A stretch of DNA of 21,814 nt, taken from NCBI RefSeq assembly GCF_946479965.1, contig NZ_CAMLHX010000066.1:1-21814 (forward strand). The letters are read 5' to 3'. The notes below the pieces were generated by a model, which was not told where the DNA came from, did no database searches, and saw only the letters and a list, made by a program, of their open reading frames with translations. The DNA is from an uncultured Mucilaginibacter sp. Lineage in GTDB: Bacteria; Bacteroidota; Bacteroidia; Sphingobacteriales; Sphingobacteriaceae. Numbering within the stretch: the stretch's first letter is position 1; every line of letters begins with the position of its first letter. Made by a program: the position numbers and the translations under genes. Positions 17,300 to 21,814 of this stretch are shown piece after piece.

Positions 17300-18736
17300 A
17301 TGAGTCAACGGATCAAGATCAAAGCTTTATTAGCAAGCACACAAACGGGTATAGATGTTACGGTAAAAGGATGGGTACGCACCTTCCGTAATAATCAGTT
17401 CATTGCTTTGAATGATGGCTCTACAAACAGTAATATCCAGATAGTAGTCGATTTTGAAAACACCGATGCGGCATTGTTAAAACGTATAACCACCGGCGCG
17501 GCTATAAGCGTTGTGGGTGAGTTAGTTGCATCGTTAGGCAAGGGCCAGAGCGTTGAGGTAAAGGCAAAATCAATAGAAATTTTAGGCGATAGCGACCCGG
17601 AGAAATACCCACTACAGCCTAAAAAACACAGCCTGGAGTTTTTACGCGAGATTGCGCACCTGCGTTTCCGTACCAATACTTTTGGGGCGATATTCCGTGT
17701 GCGTAACGGCCTTGCATTTGCGGTACACCAGTTTTTTCAGGAGCGCGGGTTTGTTTATTTGCATACGCCTATCATCACTGCAAGTGATGCGGAAGGCGCA
17801 GGTGAGACTTTTCACGTAACTAACTTTGATATAGCTAACCCGCCCAAAACAGATACCGGCGAGATAGATTACAAGCAAGATTTTTTTGGTCGCGCTACTA
17901 ACCTTACGGTGTCGGGCCAGTTAGAGGGTGAGTTGGGTGCTATGGCCTTGAGTGATATTTACACCTTCGGACCAACTTTCCGTGCTGAAAATTCTAACAC
18001 TACACGCCACCTTGCTGAGTTTTGGATGATAGAGCCGGAAATGGCGTTTTATGATATTGTTGACAACATGGACCTTGCCGAGGCCATGCTGAAATATGTT
18101 ATTAAATATGCTTTGGATAACAACAAAGAGGACATAGAATTTTTAACCCAACGTTTAACCGAGGAGGAAAAACAAAAGCCGCAGAACGAACGCTCGGAAA
18201 TGACTTTGTTAGACAAGCTGCAGTTTTGTTTGGACAACGATTTTGAGCGTTTGACTTACACCGAGGCCATTGAAATACTAAGAGAATCAACCCCCAACAA
18301 GAAGAAGAAATTCCAATACCAGATTGAAGGCTGGGGTACCGATCTGCAATCAGAACATGAGCGTTATTTGGTTGAGAAACACTTTAAAAAGCCGGTTATC
18401 TTAACAGACTATCCTAAAGAAATAAAATCTTTCTACATGCGCCAAAACGACGACGGTAAGACCGTTGCCGCTATGGACATACTTTTCCCGGGCATTGGCG
18501 AGATCATCGGAGGATCGCAGCGTGAGGAGCGTTTGGATAAACTGGAGCAGCGTATGGATGAGATAGGCATACCTAAGGATGAACTTTGGTGGTATCTGGA
18601 TACCCGCCGCTTTGGTGCTTGTCCGCATGCAGGTTTTGGTTTGGGCTTTGAGCGTTTAGTGCTGTTTGTTACCGGCATGGGCAACATAAGGGATGTGATC
18701 CCTTTCCCGAGGTTCCCTAAGAACGCGGAGTTTTAA
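17300..18736 (+). CDS. asnS: Asparagine-tRNA ligase
   Basis: This class IIb synthetase charges tRNA-Asn with asparagine using ATP. It has 478 residues, near the usual bacterial length of about 466. Residues 1-115 are the OB-fold anticodon-binding domain ([20 protein letters not shown]). The catalytic domain has motif 2 at 227-246 ([21 protein letters not shown]) and motif 3 near 444-458 ([20 protein letters not shown], with DVIPFPR after it). The AEGAGETF segment and [16 protein letters not shown] are typical of AsnRS over AspRS. An insertion of about 90 residues ([20 protein letters not shown] onward) between motif 2 and the core C-terminus is normal in Bacteroidota AsnRS as far as I recall. 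It is cytoplasmic and essential. Confidence 0.97.
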   Translation: MSQRIKIKALLASTQTGIDVTVKGWVRTFRNNQFIALNDGSTNSNIQIVVDFENTDAALLKRITTGAAISVVGELVASLGKGQSVEVKAKSIEILGDSDPEKYPLQPKKHSLEFLREIAHLRFRTNTFGAIFRVRNGLAFAVHQFFQERGFVYLHTPIITASDAEGAGETFHVTNFDIANPPKTDTGEIDYKQDFFGRATNLTVSGQLEGELGAMALSDIYTFGPTFRAENSNTTRHLAEFWMIEPEMAFYDIVDNMDLAEAMLKYVIKYALDNNKEDIEFLTQRLTEEEKQKPQNERSEMTLLDKLQFCLDNDFERLTYTEAIEILRESTPNKKKKFQYQIEGWGTDLQSEHERYLVEKHFKKPVILTDYPKEIKSFYMRQNDDGKTVAAMDILFPGIGEIIGGSQREERLDKLEQRMDEIGIPKDELWWYLDTRRFGACPHAGFGLGFERLVLFVTGMGNIRDVIPFPRFPKNAEF

Positions 18737-18743
18737 TCAACTT

Positions 18744-18812
18744 GTCATTGCGAGGCACGAAGCAATCGCACGCGGCAAAGTTCGCGATTGCCACGCTATC
18801 GCTCGCAATGAC
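18744..18812. repeat. REP-like palindromic element
   Basis: An 11-bp perfect outer stem, GTCATTGCGAG (18744-18754) with CTCGCAATGAC (18802-18812), encloses an inner stem GCAATCGC (18762-18769) with GCGATTGC (18784-18791). The sequence GTCATTGCGAGGCACGAAGC is familiar from many bacterial genomes as a dispersed intergenic repeat. It lies 8 bp after the asnS stop and may protect or end its transcript. No second copy lies in this window, so the repeat status is from memory. Confidence 0.75.
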
Positions 18813-18826
18813 ATATTTATAAATCG

Positions 18827-19285
18827 ATGCCCACAATAGAACTCAACACCCACATCAACGCCCCTGTAAAACGGTGTTTTGATCTGTCGCGGAGTATTGA
18901 TCTGCATTTGATATCAACCAAACACACCGGCGAGCAAGCCATTGCCGGTAGAACCAGCGGATTTATTGAATTAGACGAAACCGTTACCTGGCGGGCAAAG
19001 CATTTCTTTATCTGGCAAAATCTCACCACCAAAATAACTGAGTTCAATTCACCGCATTTTTTTGTTGATGAAATGGTAAGCGGTGCTTTTAAAAGCTTCA
19101 GGCATGAGCATTACTTTTTTGAAGTAGATGGAGGTACTTTAATGCGGGACGTATTTGTGTTTGAATCGCCATATGGAGTATTGGGAAAGCTGTTTAACAT
19201 CATCACATTAAAGGCCTATATGACGAGTTTGTTAACGCAGCGGAATGGGGTGATTAAGCAGGTGGCGGAGCATGAACTACACTGA
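18827..19285 (+). CDS. SRPBCC-family protein
   Basis: This 152-residue soluble protein has the START/SRPBCC helix-grip pattern: IELNTHINAPVKRCFDLSRSIDLH at the start (strand then short helices), central strands FIELDETVTWRAKHF and KITEFNSPHFFVDEMV, HEHYFFEVDGGTLMRDVFVFESP, and a long C-terminal helix around GKLFNIITLKAYMTSLLTQR. Such domains bind hydrophobic ligands in a deep cavity; some relatives are annotated as cell-division-inhibitor-like or cyclase/dehydrase, but no ligand can be read here. It is the last plus-strand gene before the convergent acyltransferase. There is no signal peptide. Confidence 0.85.
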   Translation: MPTIELNTHINAPVKRCFDLSRSIDLHLISTKHTGEQAIAGRTSGFIELDETVTWRAKHFFIWQNLTTKITEFNSPHFFVDEMVSGAFKSFRHEHYFFEVDGGTLMRDVFVFESPYGVLGKLFNIITLKAYMTSLLTQRNGVIKQVAEHELH

Positions 19286-19308
19286 TTTTGTAATCGAAGA
19301 CGCGCTAC

Positions 19309-20511
19309 TTAAGCATTTAGTTCGCCTGTTGCTGCATGCCTTTCATTCGATAAACCGGGTGCATATTTTCTTCCGTTCAAAAATTTACCGATAAAGGTAT
19401 TTCTTACCATAAAGTTATACAAGATTAATACCACAATTAATGTCCCCGGAAGAACTACCAGAAATTTGAAAATAGGATTTATATCAAAGTTGATCAACAG
19501 GGCCTGGAAAAACATCACTATTGGTAAATGCACCAAATATATCCAGTATGAAGCCTCGGATATATAACGTGCAACGGGGGAATAGGCGTTAAAAAAACGT
19601 AAAAACAAACCTATTATCCCAAATACCGAAAACCATATAGAAAGAGCCTTTATTGCCGCGAATATGTATAAACCGGAGGTTTTTTCGATATTGGGTCGCA
19701 CCCTAAAGATGGTATAGTGCACAAAAAATAATATCGTGCCAATAACGACGAAAAGCCAATCATCTTTTTGGAATCTCTCAAGATGTTTTTTTTGATGGTA
19801 TAACAACCAGCCAAATGCAAAAAACAAGGCAAATTGCAAAAATGTCCAGCTAACAAAAGAGAACCATATATAAGAAGAAATAAAACCTTTTCGTTGTACA
19901 CAGAATATCAGATAAGTAATAACAGCAAATAAAACCGGCGCTAACCTAAACCGGAGAATTACTTCAAAGCCTGCGCTGGTTTTGGGGGTTATGCGGTACG
20001 ATATTTTTCTGCAAAGCAGGGCAATTCCCCAGCCGCCAATGCAAAAAAAGCACAGAAAATACAAAAACCAAAGGTGCATTGTGCTACCATTTTTCCAGGG
20101 GAACGCTTTAAAACCTTCTATCAAGGCCCAAAATGTATTTGCTTTGCCGGCGGCTGTTAAATTAAAATAATTAACAGCTGTAAACACTATCGGGCCTAAT
20201 ATCATCAGCCCTGCTATGAAGGGTAGACCTATTCGTTTTAAACGATTTACTATCATCTTTTCAGGGCCCTTTTCAATAAAAAGCATTGCCGCCAAAAAAC
20301 CCGATACTACAAAAAATACCGGCATTGCAAATGAATGGCAAAACGCTACCAAAAAATCAAATAATTCATTTACGTTACGCGGGTCTTTAATTGGCCAGAG
20401 ACTGCCAAAATTGCTAACGGTATAGGTAAGAGAAGAGTGAATAACAACTACCAGCAGCATCATAGTTGCCCTCAGCGTATCCAGTGCATAGATACGGTTT
20501 GTTGTTTGCAT
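19309..20511 (-). CDS. Acyltransferase-3 family membrane protein
   Basis: This 400-residue integral membrane protein of the acyltransferase 3 family (PF01757, OafA/MdoC-like) has about ten spans. The family R-x10-H motif is present as Arg14 and His25 in LDTLRATMMLLVVVIHSS, and FFVVSGFLAAMLF follows in the second span. Later spans include YWIYLVHLPIVMFFQALLI near 340-360, the usual penultimate family motif. Such proteins move acyl groups (for example acetyl or succinyl) onto sugars or lipids across the inner membrane; the substrate is unknown. It is divergent from a sterol-desaturase-family gene, with a -7 box 48 bp upstream of its ATG. Confidence 0.92.
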   Translation of the reverse strand: MQTTNRIYALDTLRATMMLLVVVIHSSLTYTVSNFGSLWPIKDPRNVNELFDFLVAFCHSFAMPVFFVVSGFLAAMLFIEKGPEKMIVNRLKRIGLPFIAGLMILGPIVFTAVNYFNLTAAGKANTFWALIEGFKAFPWKNGSTMHLWFLYFLCFFCIGGWGIALLCRKISYRITPKTSAGFEVILRFRLAPVLFAVITYLIFCVQRKGFISSYIWFSFVSWTFLQFALFFAFGWLLYHQKKHLERFQKDDWLFVVIGTILFFVHYTIFRVRPNIEKTSGLYIFAAIKALSIWFSVFGIIGLFLRFFNAYSPVARYISEASYWIYLVHLPIVMFFQALLINFDINPIFKFLVVLPGTLIVVLILYNFMVRNTFIGKFLNGRKYAPGLSNERHAATGELNA

Positions 20512-20558
20512 GGCTTAATTGTAAATAATTAGCGTTAGTTTTATACTTCTTTTACAAA

Positions 20559-20566
20559 CAAATGTA
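20559..20566 (-). promoter_or_regulatory. -7 promoter box (TACATTTG) of the acyltransferase gene
   Basis: The minus strand reads TACATTTG, an exact TAnnTTTG match, 47 bp upstream of the acyltransferase ATG, in the 75-bp spacer shared with the divergent desaturase gene. Confidence 0.45.
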
Positions 20567-20586
20567 AATAATATTTAACAGGTAGA

Positions 20587-21516
20587 ATGCTGCTAAGTAA
20601 AGACCATTCTGCACGACCGGCAATAGTAATACCCGTTTTAAATTTACATTTGATGCTTTTAGCATTATCTTTATTGTTCAGTATGCAATTATTCTCTTCA
20701 ATAGCAAATGCAGTAAAGGAGTTAACAATATTCTTTGATAGGAATATTGAGTATGTAACATTTGCCGTTTTCCATTATATATTAATTGCCGGAGCATTTT
20801 ACCTATTTTTTTATGCCTGGAACAAAAAATTCTTTTGGCACATCAAAATTCAACAGCGCTATGCTAAAAACAAAGATGTTATCCGTGATATAAAGTATTC
20901 CTTTTCAACCATCATTATTTTTTTCGCCGTTACCCTTTTGGTAGTTTGGGCAAATGAGCAAGGTTATACCCTTATTTACGCACCCGCTAATAAATATGGA
21001 TATACCTGGTGTTATTTAAATGTATGGATTATGATTATTATGCACGATGCTTATTTTTATTGGACTCATCGGTTTTTACATTGGAAACCAATTTTCAACC
21101 GGGTGCACAAAACACACCATTTATCGCGCAACCCAACTCCCTTTTCAGCTTATGCTTTTCACCCATTCGAAGCTATTATCAATGCAGGCATTATTCCACT
21201 TATCGCTTTTACTATACCCAGCCATATATCTGCAATCAAAAGTTTTGCTATTGTTCAGTTAATACTAAATGTTTATGGTCATCTTGGTTATGAATTATAT
21301 CCCAAATGGATTATTAAAAACTGGTTAACTAAGTTTAGCAATACATCTACTCATCACAATTTGCACCACCAGTTTGTAAAATCAAATTATGGCTTGTATT
21401 TTAACTTTTGGGATTGGGTTATGAAAACCAACCATGCAAAATATGAAGAATATTTTGATGAAGTTAGCGGGAGAAGCAAAAAAAGTGAGGTTGTTTTAAG
21501 TGAGGTAATTGAGTAA
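20587..21516 (+). CDS. Sterol desaturase / fatty acid hydroxylase family protein
   Basis: A 309-residue membrane protein of the di-iron fatty acid hydroxylase superfamily (PF04116). The histidine clusters are complete: His153 with THRFLH (161, 165), HKTHH (174, 177, 178) and HHNLHH (256, 257, 260, 261). Four to five hydrophobic spans precede and flank them (about 20-45, 60-80, 110-130, 140-155, 200-225). Family members hydroxylate or desaturate lipids in the membrane using oxygen and iron; with no sterol pathway visible here, a fatty acyl or other lipid substrate is more likely than a sterol. The acyltransferase gene is divergent, which is suggestive of a shared lipid or glycolipid modification but not proof. 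Confidence 0.93.
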   Translation: MLLSKDHSARPAIVIPVLNLHLMLLALSLLFSMQLFSSIANAVKELTIFFDRNIEYVTFAVFHYILIAGAFYLFFYAWNKKFFWHIKIQQRYAKNKDVIRDIKYSFSTIIIFFAVTLLVVWANEQGYTLIYAPANKYGYTWCYLNVWIMIIMHDAYFYWTHRFLHWKPIFNRVHKTHHLSRNPTPFSAYAFHPFEAIINAGIIPLIAFTIPSHISAIKSFAIVQLILNVYGHLGYELYPKWIIKNWLTKFSNTSTHHNLHHQFVKSNYGLYFNFWDWVMKTNHAKYEEYFDEVSGRSKKSEVVLSEVIE

Positions 21517-21588
21517 GAGAAAGATGAGGTAATAACTAAAAATACGCGATAAGTTCTCAACTCTTCCCCGCAATAACCTCTATTAATC

Positions 21589-21814
21589 CTACTTATACTC
21601 CTTCTGCGTAATCAAAAAGCTAGCCCGCTCCTCTTTATGCAGTGGCACATCCCAGTTGCCCTGGTAGCTTATTTTAGCGGGTAGCAGCTTATCGCGGAAA
21701 GGGATCAGCTCAATGTTCATCTTCACATCAAAATCAAAAAGCAGGTTGTGGTATCGCATGTCCACAAAACGGCCGAGTATTGTAAAATCGCGCACGTCAA
21801 ATATAGTGGTGAGT
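21589..21814 (-). CDS. Unidentified protein, C-terminal end only
   Basis: The minus-strand frame is open from the window edge (LTTIFDVRDFTILGRFVDMR...) to TAG at 21589-21591, giving 74 residues of C-terminus. It is rich in beta-type sequence (YHNLLFDFDVKMNIELIPF, LPAKISYQGNWDVPL, ASFLITQKEY), which might suit the end of an outer-membrane or surface protein such as a DUF5686-type protein, but I cannot place the family. The start lies outside the window; an internal GTG near 21795 is not a likely true start because the frame continues upstream. Confidence 0.6.
   Translation of the reverse strand, partial: LTTIFDVRDFTILGRFVDMRYHNLLFDFDVKMNIELIPFRDKLLPAKISYQGNWDVPLHKEERASFLITQKEYK

Noticed and set aside
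18737..18826. Paired repeats considered as a CRISPR or attachment site
   Set aside because: There is a single inverted, not direct, repeat with no spacers and no integrase or cas gene nearby.
21517..21588. Possible terminator after the hydroxylase gene (GAGGT near 21526 with ACCTC near 21575)
   Set aside because: Only about five base pairs over a long loop and no T-run.

Overview
The window reads as chromosomal DNA of a Bacteroidota bacterium, most likely Sphingobacteriaceae (Mucilaginibacter/Pedobacter-like; genus is inference). The grounds are a giant cargo protein with a type IX secretion (T9SS) type A sorting domain, signal peptides that leave glutamine at +1, repeated TAnnTTTG promoter -7 boxes, weak Shine-Dalgarno sequences, a DnaG primase without its zinc ligands, and a moderate, somewhat AT-rich composition. 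The first 47 bases are not genomic: they match the Illumina P5/universal sequencing adapter, so this is a contig end and the first gene is cut by the assembly.

Layout: (1) 48-800, minus strand: N-terminal part of a secreted subtilisin-like (S8) peptidase. (2) 1106-6037, plus strand: a 1569-residue T9SS cargo followed 12 nt later by a 69-residue single-span membrane protein, closed by a perfect hairpin terminator. (3) 6065-10382: a DUF4136 lipoprotein (minus), a phosphoserine phosphatase fused to a phosphoglycerate-dehydrogenase remnant and an ACT domain (plus), a universal stress protein (minus), prfB with its programmed +1 frameshift (minus), and a small helical protein of unknown function (minus). 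(4) 10637-12283, plus strand: pgi, with a perfect bidirectional terminator. (5) 12373-16680, minus strand: EamA transporter, then the tight cluster dnaG-yraN-glutaminyl cyclase lipoprotein. (6) 16777-19285, plus strand: small lipoprotein, asnS, a REP-like palindrome, and an SRPBCC protein. (7) 19309-21516: divergent acyltransferase-3 (minus) and sterol-desaturase-family (plus) membrane enzymes. (8) 21589-21814, minus strand: C-terminal end of an unidentified protein.

Functionally this is mostly core housekeeping (translation: prfB, asnS; replication: dnaG; central metabolism: pgi; serine synthesis) interspersed with envelope and secretion genes. One link across the window is that the three proteins with signal-peptidase-I signals all expose Gln at the predicted mature N-terminus, and the glutaminyl cyclase that could convert it to pyroglutamate is encoded in the dnaG cluster. 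I see no CRISPR array, transposase, prophage, toxin-antitoxin or defence system. The features most worth a second look are the SerB/PGDH-remnant/ACT fusion, the zinc-less primase and the T9SS cargo plus mini-membrane-protein pair.
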